In this document: positions 17,650 through 29,400 of the stretch, piece by piece
Layout of the letters: every line of letters starts with the position of its first letter
Numbering within the stretch: the first letter of the stretch is position 1
Assembly (NCBI RefSeq): GCF_014197915.1
Contig: NZ_JACIGK010000021.1
Span: forward strand, 24,324-88,323
Reading direction: 5' to 3'
Source: Roseospira visakhapatnamensis
GTDB taxonomy: Bacteria; Pseudomonadota; Alphaproteobacteria; Rhodospirillales; Rhodospirillaceae
DNA: 64,000 nt
Notes under the pieces: generated by a model
What the model was told of the DNA's origin: nothing
Seen by the model: only the letters and a program-made list of their open reading frames with translations
Database searches by the model: none
Translations under genes and position numbers: made by a program

Positions 17650-19104
17650 ATGCCAACCGATGTTTCAACAGCCGCGGTGACCGGCAAGTCCCTGAACGAT
17701 CAGCAGGACACCGGGGAGTCCCAGGGCGGCCTCGCGCGTCTGGCCTACGGCTTCACCCAGTGGGCCGAGAAGTGGTTCCCGGACGCCTTCGTGTTCGTCA
17801 TCCTGACCACCCTGGTGGTCACCATCGCCGACCTGGCCATTGGCGCCGCGCCCCTGGAGATCGCCTCCGGCTTCGGGTCCGGGTTCTGGTCGCTGATTCC
17901 CTTCACGCTGCAGATGGCCATGGTGGCCATCACCGGCTACGTGGTGGCCTCCTCGCCGCCCTGCACCCGCCTGATCGCCAAGCTGGCGAGCGTTCCCGCC
18001 AGTGGTCCGCAGGCCGTGGCCTGGGTCGCCTTCGTCTCCATGGGGGCGTCGTACCTGAACTGGGCGCTGAGCCTGGTGCTCGGTGGCCTGCTGGTGCGGG
18101 CGCTGGCCCGGCGCGTGGATCTGCACATGGACTACCGGGCCGCCAGCGCCGCCGCCTACCTGGGGCTTGGCTCCACCTGGGCGCTCGGCCTCAGTTCGTC
18201 GGCCGCCATGTTGCAGGCCAATCCGCTGTCGCTGCCCAAGTCCATTTCCGACATCAGCGGGGTGATTCCGCTCAGCGACACCATTTTCCTGTGGCAGTCC
18301 GTGGTCCTGTACTTCGCCCTGATGATCATGTCGATCCTGGTCTTCTACTTCGCCGCCCCCAGGGGCCGGCACGTCAAGACCGCCGCCGACATGGGCGTCG
18401 ACGTCACCAGTGAACTCACGACCGATCAGAAGCCGACCCGTCCGGGCGACTGGTTCGAGTTCACGCCCGTGCTGCCGATCCTGATCGTGCTGCTGGCGGT
18501 GGGGTACTTCTGGAGCCAGTTCGCCGAAAAGGGCCTGCTGGCCACGGTCTCCAGCCTCAACAACTACAACTTCTTCTTCCTGATGCTCGGCCTGCTGCTG
18601 CATCGCAACATCCGTAGCTTCCTGGTCGCGGTCAGCAAGGCCGTGCCCACCGCCACCGGTGTGCTGATCCAGTTCCCCTTCTATGGCGCCATCGCCGCGA
18701 TGCTGACGCATGTCGTCGGCTCCGACGGAGTCTCCATCTCACACCATCTGTCGGCGCTGTTCGTCAGCATCGCCAATGGCGACACCTTCCCGGTGGTGAT
18801 CGGCATCTACTCGGCGGTGCTCGGCTTCCTGGTGCCCTCCGGGGGCGGCAAGTGGATCATCGAGGCGCCCTATGTGCTTCAGGCGGCCCAGGACATGCAG
18901 GCCCACATGGGCTGGGCGGTTCAGGTCTACAACGCGGCCGAGGCCCTGCCGAACCTGATCAACCCGTTCTGGATGCTGCCCCTGCTGGGCATCGTGAAGC
19001 TCCAGGCCCGCGACATCGTCGGCTTCACCTTCACCCAGCTTCTCTTCAGCGCGCCCGTCGTGATGTTCCTGTTGTGGTTCTTCGCGCAAACGCTGAGTCC
19101 CTGA
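17650..19104 (+). CDS. atoE: short-chain fatty acid transporter
   Basis: A 484-residue inner-membrane protein with about a dozen hydrophobic helices (for example FVFVILTTLVVTIADLAIG and PVLPILIVLLAVGYF). It is homologous to AtoE by its conserved segments GSTWALGLSSSAAMLQANP and SGGGKWIIEAPYVLQAA. It should import short-chain acids such as acetoacetate or butyrate for the CoA-transferase. An AG-rich ribosome site (CACGGAGCAG) precedes the ATG. Downstream, a hairpin separates it from atoB. Confidence 0.93.
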   Translation: MPTDVSTAAVTGKSLNDQQDTGESQGGLARLAYGFTQWAEKWFPDAFVFVILTTLVVTIADLAIGAAPLEIASGFGSGFWSLIPFTLQMAMVAITGYVVASSPPCTRLIAKLASVPASGPQAVAWVAFVSMGASYLNWALSLVLGGLLVRALARRVDLHMDYRAASAAAYLGLGSTWALGLSSSAAMLQANPLSLPKSISDISGVIPLSDTIFLWQSVVLYFALMIMSILVFYFAAPRGRHVKTAADMGVDVTSELTTDQKPTRPGDWFEFTPVLPILIVLLAVGYFWSQFAEKGLLATVSSLNNYNFFFLMLGLLLHRNIRSFLVAVSKAVPTATGVLIQFPFYGAIAAMLTHVVGSDGVSISHHLSALFVSIANGDTFPVVIGIYSAVLGFLVPSGGGKWIIEAPYVLQAAQDMQAHMGWAVQVYNAAEALPNLINPFWMLPLLGIVKLQARDIVGFTFTQLLFSAPVVMFLLWFFAQTLSP

Positions 19105-19119
19105 GCACACCGTAACCGG

Positions 19120-19148
19120 GGAGGGGCGGCCCATCCGCCGGCCCCTCC
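19120..19148 (+). promoter_or_regulatory. intercistronic hairpin between atoE and atoB
   Basis: GGAGGGGC/GCCCCTCC (8 bp) extended by GGC/GCC with a one-base bulge. No U-tract follows, so attenuation or mRNA protection is more likely than full termination, since atoB belongs to the same pathway. Confidence 0.45.
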
Positions 19149-19269
19149 ACCCGGGCTCCGTCCCCTCCCGTCACTCCACTCCCTTTTCTCCCCGCTTCGT
19201 CCGGACGCGCGCGCCGTGTCGGCCGTGCCCTGGCGCGTGCCCGGACCCCACCGAGACAAGAGGTTTGTC

Positions 19270-20442
<1,173 letters not shown>

Positions 20443-20450
20443 TCTGAACG

Positions 20451-20507
20451 GCCGGCGCCGCCCCCGCCATCCCGGTCGGGGTCGTGGGGGTGGCGCCGGC
20501 TTTTCCG
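20451..20507 (+). terminator. terminator after atoB
   Basis: A long GC-rich stem pairs GCCGGCGCC plus CCCCC with GGGGG plus GGCGCCGGC, and TTTT follows at 20501. It separates the ato operon from ackA. Confidence 0.85.
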
Positions 20508-20534
20508 TTTCCCGCCTTTCGAGGACTCAGCGCC

Positions 20535-21782
20535 ATGCGTTCACGTCTGATCCTTGTGATCAACTGCGGATCGTCATCCCTGAAATGCGCCCTGTACGCG
20601 GCGGACAATCCGGAGCCGCTGTTGCGCGGGCTGGCCGAGTGTCTGGGCCGGCCCGAGGCCACGCTTCGCCTCACCACCGACCAGGGCCGTTACGAGGTGG
20701 CCATGCCCGATGCCACCCACGGGATCGCCCTGGACCATCTGCTGACCCATCTCGACAGGCTGGGTCTGCGGGACCGGATCGGCGCGGTCGGTCACCGCGT
20801 GGTGCATGGCGGCGAGCGGTTCACCGGATCCGTCGTGCTGACCCCGGCGGTGCTGGCCGACATCGAGGCCTGCGTGCCACTGGCCCCCTTGCACAATCCC
20901 GCCAACCTGACCGGCATCCGCTGCGCCAGGACGGCGTTGCCGGCGTTGCCCCAGGTCGCGGTGTTCGATACCGCGTTTCATCAAACCCTGCCGCCCGCCG
21001 CCTACCTGTATGCCCTGCCGCGAGAGCTGTACCGCGCCCTTGGGGTGCGCCGCTACGGCTTCCACGGCACCTCGCACCGCTATGTGGCGGGCGAGGCGGT
21101 CCGCGTGCTGGGGCTGGATCCCGACGACCACGGGCTGATCATCGCTCATCTGGGCAATGGCGCCTCGGCCGCCGCCATCCGCAATGGCCGCAGCGTCGAC
21201 ACCAGCATGGGCATGACCCCGCTGGAGGGACTGGTGATGGGCACGCGCGCCGGTGACGTGGATGTCGGGGCCCTGGCGCATGTGGCCCGGCGGCGCGGCT
21301 ATACGGTCGATGACCTGGAACGCCTGCTGAACGAACAGAGCGGGCTGTTGGGCCTGTCCGGGCTGTCGGGGGACTGCCGCGATGTGCAGGCGGCCGCCGC
21401 CGAGGGCCATCAGGGCGCGATTGAGGCGCTGGAGGTGTTCGTGCACCGCCTGGCCCGGTACATCGGTGCCCTGGCCACCTCGCTGGACCGCCTGGACGCG
21501 CTGGTGTTCACCGGCGGCATCGGCGAGAACGCGCACACCCTGCGGACGGCGGTTCTCGATCGCCTGGCCCTGCTGGGCGTCCGGTCCCCGGACCCGGAGG
21601 ACGCGGTTCGCGCCGCCAACGACGGTAGCGGCGCGCGCATCCTCAGCCGGGGCGCGGGACCGGTCGCCATGGTCATTCCCACCAACGAGGAATGGATGAT
21701 CGCGCGCGACACGGCGGCCCTGACCGGTGTCGACGACCCCGCCCGGGACGTCCCGGCATCCGCGAAAAGGGGGGCGGCATGA
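20535..21782 (+). CDS. ackA: acetate kinase
   Basis: A 415-residue acetokinase. It has the N-terminal phosphate loop INCGSSSLKCALY, the signature RYGFHGTSHRYV, the adenine-site segment IAHLGNGASAAAI and FTGGIGENA. It converts acetate and ATP to acetyl phosphate or makes ATP in reverse. The start codon overlaps the end of terminator-spaced DNA after atoB, and its stop overlaps the pta start by 4 nt (ATGA). Length is as expected (about 400). Confidence 0.95.
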   Translation: MRSRLILVINCGSSSLKCALYAADNPEPLLRGLAECLGRPEATLRLTTDQGRYEVAMPDATHGIALDHLLTHLDRLGLRDRIGAVGHRVVHGGERFTGSVVLTPAVLADIEACVPLAPLHNPANLTGIRCARTALPALPQVAVFDTAFHQTLPPAAYLYALPRELYRALGVRRYGFHGTSHRYVAGEAVRVLGLDPDDHGLIIAHLGNGASAAAIRNGRSVDTSMGMTPLEGLVMGTRAGDVDVGALAHVARRRGYTVDDLERLLNEQSGLLGLSGLSGDCRDVQAAAAEGHQGAIEALEVFVHRLARYIGALATSLDRLDALVFTGGIGENAHTLRTAVLDRLALLGVRSPDPEDAVRAANDGSGARILSRGAGPVAMVIPTNEEWMIARDTAALTGVDDPARDVPASAKRGAA

Positions 21783-23599
21783 TGGACGCGGCGATGCCTC
21801 GGCGGACGGTGTTCGTGGTGCCCACGGTGGCGGACGATCCGGTCACGGCGGTGGCCCTGGGCGTGGTGCGGGCGTTCGAGCGCGCCGGGCTCGCGGTCGG
21901 GTACGTCCGGCCGGTCGAAAGCCCGAACGTGCCCGCCGGCTCCCGGGACCCGTCGCTGCGCATGGCGCGGCGGCACTGCGGCGCCCCGGTGGCCGATCCC
22001 ATTCCCGCCGCCCGGGCGGAGCGGATGATCCGGGCCGGCGAGATGGCGGCCCTGATGGAAGCCATCGTGGATATGGTCGAACGGGTTCGGGGCACCCGGG
22101 ACGTCATGGTCGTGGAGGGCCCGTTGCCGGCGTCCGGTCATCCCCTGGTGGCGGACCTGGATCGGGCGATGGGGCGCTGCCTGGCCGCCGAGGTCATGCC
22201 GGTGGTGCCCGGAGACCGGGGCACGGTGGACGCGGTGGTGGAGTCCGTCGCCGACGCCATCTACCGGTTCGGCGGCGACGCCGGTCAGGCGCCGGCGCGG
22301 GTGATCGTGTCGCCGGTTCCTGGCGCGGCGCGGGTGGCGGCCCTGCGCCGGGCGCTGACGGAGGCAGCCCTGTCCTGCCCCTGCCTTGTGGTGCCGCTTC
22401 CGGGGCCGTCCCTGTCGACAGGTCCGGACGGCGTGTCCCCCGCCGACATCGTGCCCGACCTCGCCGACCTGTGCCGGCTCCCTCGGGGCGTGGAGCGGGC
22501 GACCCGGCATGTCGAGCATCTGGCCGACGTGATCAGCCATGACGCGCTGCGGCCCCCCGCGCCGCGCGCGACCCCACGGCTGACACCGCCCATGTTCCGG
22601 TACCGGATGGTGGAGGCGGCGCGGGCCGCCAACCGCCGGATCGTGTTGCCCGAGGGCGACGATCCCCGGACCTTGCGCGCGGCGGTCATCTGCGCCGAAA
22701 AGGGGATCGCCCGTTGCGTGCTGCTGGGCCGGCCCGACCGGGTTCGGGCGGTGGCCGGGGACCAGGGCCTGTCGGTGCCCGGGACGCTTGACATCGTGGA
22801 CCCCGAGTCGCTCCGCGCGGCCTATGTGGCGCCCCTGGTCGCCCTGCGCGGGCGCAAGGGGATGACGCCGGAGACCGCCGACGAGGCGTTGCGGGACCCG
22901 GTGATGCTCGGCACCATGATGCTGGCCATGGACGACGTCCATGGGCTGGTGTCGGGCGCCGTGCACACCACGGCGGACACGGTGCGTCCGGCCTTGCAGG
23001 TGATCCGTACGGCCCCCGGCGCAAGCCTGGTCTCCAGTGTCTTTTTCATGCTGATGCCCGATCAGGTGCTGGTCTACGGGGATTGCGCCATCAATCCCGA
23101 CCCCACGGCCGAGCAGTTGGCGGATATCGCCATCCAGTCCGCCCGCAGCGCGGCGGCCTTCGGCATCGATCCCCGGGTGGCGATGATCTCGTATGCCACC
23201 GGATCGTCGGGCAGCGGCGACGACGTGGAGAAGGTGCGCCGGGCCACGGCCCTGGTGCGGCGGCAATGGCCCGACCTGCTGGTGGACGGCCCCCTGCAAT
23301 ACGATGCCGCCGCCGTGGCCAGCGTGGCGCGCAGCAAGGCGCCGGACAGCCCGGTGGCCGGGCGGGCGACCGTCTTCGTCTTTCCCGACCTGAACACCGG
23401 CAACTGTACCTACAAGGCGGTGCAGCGGTCGGCCAATGTGGTCAGCGTCGGCCCGATGCTTCAGGGCTTGCGCAAGCCGGTCAACGACCTGTCCCGGGGG
23501 GCGCTGGTGGACGACATCGTCTACACGATCGCCCTGACCGCCATCCAGGCCGACCAGGGCGGCCGGGACGAGCCCCTGGATCTGGCCGCCACCGGATAG
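21779..23599 (+). CDS. pta: phosphate acetyltransferase, short N-terminal form
   Basis: A 606-residue protein. The catalytic PTA/PTB domain starts at about residue 270 (MFRYRMVEAARAANRRIVLP) and includes GLVSGAVHTTADTVRPALQ and the C-terminal FPDLNTGNCTYKAVQRSANV. The first ~250 residues resemble the P-loop-like N-terminal domain of long Pta proteins, but the chain is about 100 residues shorter than the 714-residue E. coli form, probably without a DRTGG domain. The second Met at 21782 is an alternative start. With AckA it interconverts acetyl-CoA and acetate. Confidence 0.93.
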   Translation: MMDAAMPRRTVFVVPTVADDPVTAVALGVVRAFERAGLAVGYVRPVESPNVPAGSRDPSLRMARRHCGAPVADPIPAARAERMIRAGEMAALMEAIVDMVERVRGTRDVMVVEGPLPASGHPLVADLDRAMGRCLAAEVMPVVPGDRGTVDAVVESVADAIYRFGGDAGQAPARVIVSPVPGAARVAALRRALTEAALSCPCLVVPLPGPSLSTGPDGVSPADIVPDLADLCRLPRGVERATRHVEHLADVISHDALRPPAPRATPRLTPPMFRYRMVEAARAANRRIVLPEGDDPRTLRAAVICAEKGIARCVLLGRPDRVRAVAGDQGLSVPGTLDIVDPESLRAAYVAPLVALRGRKGMTPETADEALRDPVMLGTMMLAMDDVHGLVSGAVHTTADTVRPALQVIRTAPGASLVSSVFFMLMPDQVLVYGDCAINPDPTAEQLADIAIQSARSAAAFGIDPRVAMISYATGSSGSGDDVEKVRRATALVRRQWPDLLVDGPLQYDAAAVASVARSKAPDSPVAGRATVFVFPDLNTGNCTYKAVQRSANVVSVGPMLQGLRKPVNDLSRGALVDDIVYTIALTAIQADQGGRDEPLDLAATG

Positions 23600-23887
23600 G
23601 GGCACCTGCGGCGGTCGGCGGCCGAAAGACGGTAGGCCCGGGGTCTTACGGCCGGCGCCCTGGCCGACGTCGGGTGGTCCTTGACAATCGCGGGCGGGAT
23701 GAACACGTGCTCCGTCGGGGACCCGGCCTCGGCCGATGATCCCTCCTGGTCAGGGCGGCCGTCACCGTGGTGTGACGTCGCGCGGCCGAGATCAGACGCG
23801 TGATCCCTGTCGCCGTGCGGCATCCAACGCTCTTGATTGTGGAGGGTGGTGGGAGCATCCTGTCTGACGTGTTGGATGGGGGCATGC

Positions 23888-24997
23888 ATGACCATTTTCG
23901 GGGCCGATGACCGCGTCGAGATTCCAGGATCCGCGACCAGCACCAAGCCGTACAGTTCCTTCGCGCTGCTCCGGGCCACTTTCCCGGACGGAGCGCAGGC
24001 TTTTGGGTCCGGTGTCTTCGTTGGCCCCAATGATGTGCTCACCGCCGGTCATCTGGTCTATTCGCATGATCACGGTGGCTGGGGGAATATCACGGTCATT
24101 CCCGGGTACAGCAGGGGAAGCGAACCGTTCGGCCGGGAAGGCGCGGCCGACGTCGTTTCCGTCAAGGGCTGGGTGAATTCCAAAGCCACGGCCTACGACT
24201 ATGCCTTGGTCGGCCTCGACGAGCCTTTGGGGGACACGGTCGGGTACTTTGACGTTCACCAAACGACGCTGTCCAGTCTGACCGGGACCTATGTGGAAAG
24301 CGTCGGCTACCCGGGCGATCTGGGGTATCCGCATGCACAGATGCTGTCGTCTGGTACGGTGGACGGCGGCGCCGGCGGGCTGCTTCTGTTCTTTGACGAC
24401 ATGGACCTGGTGGGCGGGCAAAGCGGCAGCCCCGTGATGATGACCCTGCCGTCGACGGGCGAGACGGTGATTATCGGGCTTCTCGTCGCGCATAACCCGA
24501 GCGTCAATGTAGGGGTACATTTTGATGGCCGGGACATCTCCTTCCTAACCAATGCCATCGCCGGAAACGATCATCTGATGGACAACTACCAGCCACCCGC
24601 GCCGGGGTCGAACGACGGGCCGATCATCGTCGAGTGGGGGGTCGAACTTCAGCGATTCATCGACGATGGGTACTATAATACCCAGTACCCAGACGTCCTG
24701 GTGGCGGGCATTGATCCGGATGTGCACTACGTCAGTCACGGTTGGCGGGAAGGGCGCGACCCCAACGCCTACTTCGACACCAGCCATTACCTGGGGACCT
24801 ACGCCGACATCGCGGCGGCGGGCATCAATCCACTGACCCATTACATGGCTGTCGGCTGGACGGAAGGGCGCGATCCCGGACCGGCGTTCGACGCGAACGC
24901 CTATCGCGCGGCCAATCCCGACGTGGCGGCGGCGGGCATCAACCCCTTTGAGCACTGGCTCCTGCACGGCCAGTTCGAGGGGCGGGACATCGCCTGA
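23888..24997 (+). CDS. V8/trypsin-like serine protease with C-terminal surface repeats
   Basis: A 369-residue protein. Residues 1-235 form a chymotrypsin-fold protease with a full triad: His55 in LTAGHLVY, Asp104 in AYDYALVG and Ser179 in GGQSGSPV, most like the glutamyl-endopeptidase (S1B) group. A linker (YQPPAPGSNDGP) leads to three ~38-residue modules at 257-295, 296-333 and 334-369 (FDTSHYLGTYADIAAAGINP then HY-x5-W-x-EGRDP), related to the repeats of the RTX proteins at 4528 and 9402. No Sec signal peptide and no RTX nonapeptides are visible, so the export route is unclear. ATG 23888 follows GGGGG; ATG 23876 is possible. Confidence 0.85.
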   Translation: MTIFGADDRVEIPGSATSTKPYSSFALLRATFPDGAQAFGSGVFVGPNDVLTAGHLVYSHDHGGWGNITVIPGYSRGSEPFGREGAADVVSVKGWVNSKATAYDYALVGLDEPLGDTVGYFDVHQTTLSSLTGTYVESVGYPGDLGYPHAQMLSSGTVDGGAGGLLLFFDDMDLVGGQSGSPVMMTLPSTGETVIIGLLVAHNPSVNVGVHFDGRDISFLTNAIAGNDHLMDNYQPPAPGSNDGPIIVEWGVELQRFIDDGYYNTQYPDVLVAGIDPDVHYVSHGWREGRDPNAYFDTSHYLGTYADIAAAGINPLTHYMAVGWTEGRDPGPAFDANAYRAANPDVAAAGINPFEHWLLHGQFEGRDIA

Positions 24998-25145
24998 GCA
25001 ACGCCTCCGGTCCGCTCGTCCCACCGGCCCTTTCTGACGCTCTCCATCCCCGCCCGCGCGGCGGCTGGGTCGTGGCGGCGCCTCGGCCTGTCCGGCCGTC
25101 AGGGGCGCGACAGAACATCCTCGCCAACATCTCCTGAAGATCGTC

Positions 25146-25195
25146 TTGAAGTGGATCGATATCGGGCGTACATTAACGGTACCATATCATACCGT
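25146..25195 (+). promoter_or_regulatory. promoter and TetR-type operator of the efflux operon
   Basis: A -35 TTGAAG (25146-25151) and -10 TACATT (25169-25174) are 17 nt apart. Immediately downstream, over the likely transcription start, lies the inverted repeat ACGGTA-ccatatca-TACCGT (25176-25195). The operon ends with its own TetR gene (29584), the natural candidate to bind here. Confidence 0.72.
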
Positions 25196-25214
25196 ACCAT
25201 TCAGGGAGGCGACG

Positions 25215-26417
25215 ATGCCCCAAAACCCCATGTCTCCCGTCGTCCCATCGCCGCCATCCCGCCGCGCCCCCTCGGGGCGTTGCCTTGTGCTGGGGCTGCT
25301 GGGTCCGATGCTGGCGGCCTGTACCGAGCCCGCGCCCGAGATCGCCGTCGTCCCCCGACCGATCGCCTGGACCGAGGTGCGCGTCGCCACCGGCACCGAG
25401 TCCCGGCCGCTCTCCGGCGTGGTGCGGTCGGTCCAGCGCGCGCCCCTCTCCTTCGAGGTCCCCGGCCGCGTCGCCGCGCTGACCGTGGACGTGGGCGACC
25501 ACATTGAGGCTGGCGCGGTCCTCGGTCGCCTGGACCAGCGCACCTACCGGCTGACGCGTCAGGAACGCGCCAGCGAGGTGGTGCAGGCCGAGGCGGCGGT
25601 CCGCGAGGCCACCCAGGAGCATGCCCGGCAACAAAAACTGCATGCGCAGGGGTGGGCGCCGGAAGCGGCCCTTGATTCCGCCCGGGCGGCGCTGGAAACC
25701 GCCCGGGGCTGGCTGGAGACCGCCCGCGCCCGACTGGACATCGCCGAGGAGAGCCTCGCCGACACGGTGCTGCGGGCTCCCTATGACGGGCTGGTCGCGC
25801 ACCGGCGTGTCGAGCCCGCCCAGCAGGTCACGGCCGGCGAGACGGTCCTGGAGGTGCTGGGCAACGGTGGCGGCTTCGAAATCGCGATGGCGGTTCCGGA
25901 GACCCTGGTGGACAGCCTGACGCCCGGGGACATCCACCAGGTGACCTTCCCCGCCCGCCCGGGCGTGGTGGCGGCCGGCCGCGTGACCGAGATCGGCACG
26001 GAGGCCGGGCGCGGGGGCGCCTTTCCGGTCACCCTGCGGCTGGTGGCGCCGCGCGCCGGCCTGCGCGCCGGGCTGACGGCCGAGGTCGCCGTTGTCCTGC
26101 CCGGCCCGCGCGCCGCGGCGGCCGGTGAGTCGGCGGGCGACCAGGCTGGCGCGCCGCCCGTGGTCATCCCGGTGACCGCCTTCCTGGCCGGCGACGGCGC
26201 CGACAGCGTCGCCTTCGTGTTCAAGCCGGACGACGAGGCCGGACTCACCGGCATCCTGGAACGCCGCGCCGTCACCCTCGGCCCGGTGGAGACGGACCGG
26301 GCGCTGGTGACCGCCGGTCTCAGCCCGGGCGAGATCATCGCCACCCGGGGTCTTCCGTTCCTGCGCGCGGGCCAGGCCGTCAGCCGCCTGGGCGTCGGCC
26401 CGGCGCGATACGAGTAG
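25215..26417 (+). CDS. RND efflux periplasmic adaptor lipoprotein
   Basis: A 400-residue membrane fusion protein. The lipoprotein signal ends in GPMLAAC (lipid-attached Cys). The barrel-sandwich halves are at VDVGDHIEAGAVLGRLD and LRAPYDGLVAHRRVEPAQQV, flanking a short alpha-hairpin (about 125-185); the beta-barrel and proximal domains follow. The start is ATG 25215 with GGGAGG upstream; the open frame before it covers the promoter. It delivers substrates from the pump encoded by the next gene to an outer-membrane channel not encoded here. Confidence 0.92.
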   Translation: MPQNPMSPVVPSPPSRRAPSGRCLVLGLLGPMLAACTEPAPEIAVVPRPIAWTEVRVATGTESRPLSGVVRSVQRAPLSFEVPGRVAALTVDVGDHIEAGAVLGRLDQRTYRLTRQERASEVVQAEAAVREATQEHARQQKLHAQGWAPEAALDSARAALETARGWLETARARLDIAEESLADTVLRAPYDGLVAHRRVEPAQQVTAGETVLEVLGNGGGFEIAMAVPETLVDSLTPGDIHQVTFPARPGVVAAGRVTEIGTEAGRGGAFPVTLRLVAPRAGLRAGLTAEVAVVLPGPRAAAAGESAGDQAGAPPVVIPVTAFLAGDGADSVAFVFKPDDEAGLTGILERRAVTLGPVETDRALVTAGLSPGEIIATRGLPFLRAGQAVSRLGVGPARYE

Positions 26418-26428
26418 GGCGCGCGACC

Positions 26429-29400
26429 ATGACCCTGACCGAGACCGCCTTCCGCTTTCGTCCCGTGGTGGGGATGGTTCTCGTCGCCCTGATGGTGTTC
26501 GGCGTGGTGAGCTATGGGACCCTGCCGGCGCGCGAGGATCCCAAGCTCACCATCCGCGAGTCGGTCATCGTCACCGACCATCCGGGACTGTCGGCCGGGC
26601 GCGTGGAGCGGCTGATCACCCGGACGCTGGAGGAGGCCGTGCGCCGGGTGCCGGAGATCGAGGAGATCCACTCGATGTCCATGCCGGGGCGGTCGATCAT
26701 CCACGCCGAGGTGTATGAGCGCTTCACCAAGCTGGACCAGATCTGGGACGACCTGCGCGACAAGGTCGTGGACGCGCGCGCCGGCCTGCCGGAGGGAACG
26801 CGGGACCCGGTCGTCAACACCGACTACGGGGATGTCGCCGTGGTCACCGCCGCGCTGATCGCCGAGGACTTCCCCTGGCGGGACCGCCTGGACATGGCCG
26901 AACACGTGCGCGACCGGCTGTACGCCGTGCCCGGCACCAAGCGCGTCGACCTGCTGGGCGCCCAGTCCGAGCGCATCTTCATCGAGACCCGCAACGCCCG
27001 GCTGGCCGAACTGGGCCTGAGCCCGGAGTCGCTTGCCGCCATGCTGCGCGACCAGAACGTGCTGACCACGGGCGGGGTGGTGGACACCGGTGCGCGCGGC
27101 TTCATGGTGGAGCCGACCGGCAGTTTCGACAGCGTCGACGAGATCGCGGAAGCTTTGGTGACCCTGCCGGACGGGCAGGGGGTCATGCCGTTGCGCGACA
27201 TCGCGACGGTGCGGCGCGCCACCGTCGATCCGCCCCATCAGCCGGCCTATGTCAACGGCAGGCCGGCGATCGTGTTCGCCATCTCCATGCTCGACGACCG
27301 GCGGGTTCTGGACTACGGCCCGGCCGTGCGCCAGGCCCTGCGGGAGATCGAGGCGTCGCTGCCCGTCGGCTACGACCTGGAGATCATCACCTTCCAGGCC
27401 GACCAGGTCGCCCACGCGGTGTATGGCGTCACGGCGAACGTGCTGCAGACGCTGGCCATCGTCCTGGTGGTGGTCATTCTGTTCCTGGGCGTGCGGACCG
27501 GGCTGATCGTGGGATCCATCGTGCCGGCGGTCATGCTGGTGACGCTGGCGATCATGGGGATCTTCGAGATCACCCTGCAACGCGCCAGCCTGGCCACCCT
27601 GGTCATCGCGCTGGGCCTGCTGGTGGACAACGGCATCGTCATCGCCGAGGACTTCAAGCGACGCCTGGAGGACGGATGCAGCCGCGACGAGGCGTTGCGC
27701 CGGAGCGGACGGGAACTGGCAGTCCCGCTGCTGATCTCCACCCTGACCACCATCCTGGTGTTCGTGCCGCTGATGATGGCCGAACATCGGGCCGGTGAGT
27801 ACACCCGTTCGATCTCGCTGGTGATCCTGATCTCGCTGATGACCTCCTGGGTGCTGGCCATGACGGTCACCCCCGCCCTGTGCCATCGCTTCGTCACGGT
27901 GCCGGCGCCTGGGGCGCGCGACGGCAACGGCAACGGCAACGGCCGGCGCGGCCTGTCCGACCGGGCCTTCCGCTGGATGACCGGCGGCTATGCCCTGATC
28001 CTGCGGGGCCTGCTGCGGGTCCGCTGGGGTGTGCTCGTGCTCATGCTGACGCTGCTGGCCGCCGCCGTCGCCGGTATCGCCCACGCGCCCAAGCGCTTCT
28101 TTCCCAGCAGCGACCGGTCTCAGGTGCTGGTGTACATCGACCTGCCCGCCGGGGTGACGTCGCGCACCACCGATGCCTCCGTGCGGCGCCTGTCCGACAT
28201 CATCGCCACGCCCGACCGGGTCCGCAACATCGACAGCGTCGTCGCCTACGTGGGCAACGGCGGGCCGCGCTTCGTGCTGGCCCTGACGCCCGTGGACCCG
28301 GCGCCGAACCGGGCCTTCATGGTCGTCAACGTCACCGCGTTCGAGCATGTGGATCAGGTCATCCGCGATCTGCGCGCGCTGTTCCGCGACGAGGCCCCGG
28401 ACCTGTCCGCCCGGGTCGCCCGGATGTTCCTGGGGCCGAGCGATTCCAGTGTCCTGCAGGTCCAGGTCAAGGGACCGGATCCCCGGGTGCTGTTCGCCAC
28501 CGGGCGCCGCATCGAGGACGCGCTGCGGGCCATCCCGGGCGTCATCGACCTTCACTCGGACTGGGAGAACCGCGTGCCCAAGGTGGTCGTCGCCGTCGAC
28601 CAGGCCCGCGCGCGGCGCGCCGGGGTGACCTCGGCCGACATCGCCGGGGCGCTGGACCGTGCCTTCGACGGGGCGACGGTCAGCGCCTTCCGCGAGGACG
28701 ACGACATCTTTCCCATCGTGACCCGCGCGGTCGGGGCGGAGCGCGGGAGCCTGGCGCGCATCGGCGGCCTGAGCCTGCACGCCCGCGCCACCGGCGACAC
28801 CATTCCCCTGATGCAGGTGGCCGATGTGATGCTGGTCAACGACGAGGCCCGGATCGCCCGCGAGGATCTGCAACGGACCCTGACCGTGGAGGCCCGGCAT
28901 CTCCACAAGACGGCCGAGGACATGGCGCCGATGGTCGCCCCGGCCCTGGCCGCGCTGGAGGCCGGCTTGCCGCCCGGCCATGCCATCGAGTTCGACGGCG
29001 TGGTCACCGATTCCGGCGAGGCACGCGCGGCCCTGCGCGCCAACGTGCCTCTGTGCCTGACCCTCATCGTCGTTCTGCTGGTGGCGCAGTTCAACTCCTA
29101 CCGCCGGCCGGCGATCATCGTCGCCACCATGCCGCTGCTGCTGATCGGGGCCTCGGCCGGGCTGGTCCTCATGGGCGCGACCTTCGGGTTCATGGTCATC
29201 CTCGGGCTGTTCTCGCTGGCCGGCATCCTCATCAACAACGCGATCGTGCTGATCGACCGCATCGACATCGAACGGGCGGAGCCGGGCGCCGACGCGTTCG
29301 AGGCCATCGTCACCGCCTCGGTGCGGCGTCTGCGGCCCATCCTCATGAGCACCATCACCACCGTTCTGGGGTTGATGCCGTTGATCGTGACGCGCGATCC

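Noticed and set aside
25146..25214. Upstream start of the RND adaptor
   Set aside because: These codons cover the -35, -10 and operator; the lipoprotein signal starts properly at 25215.
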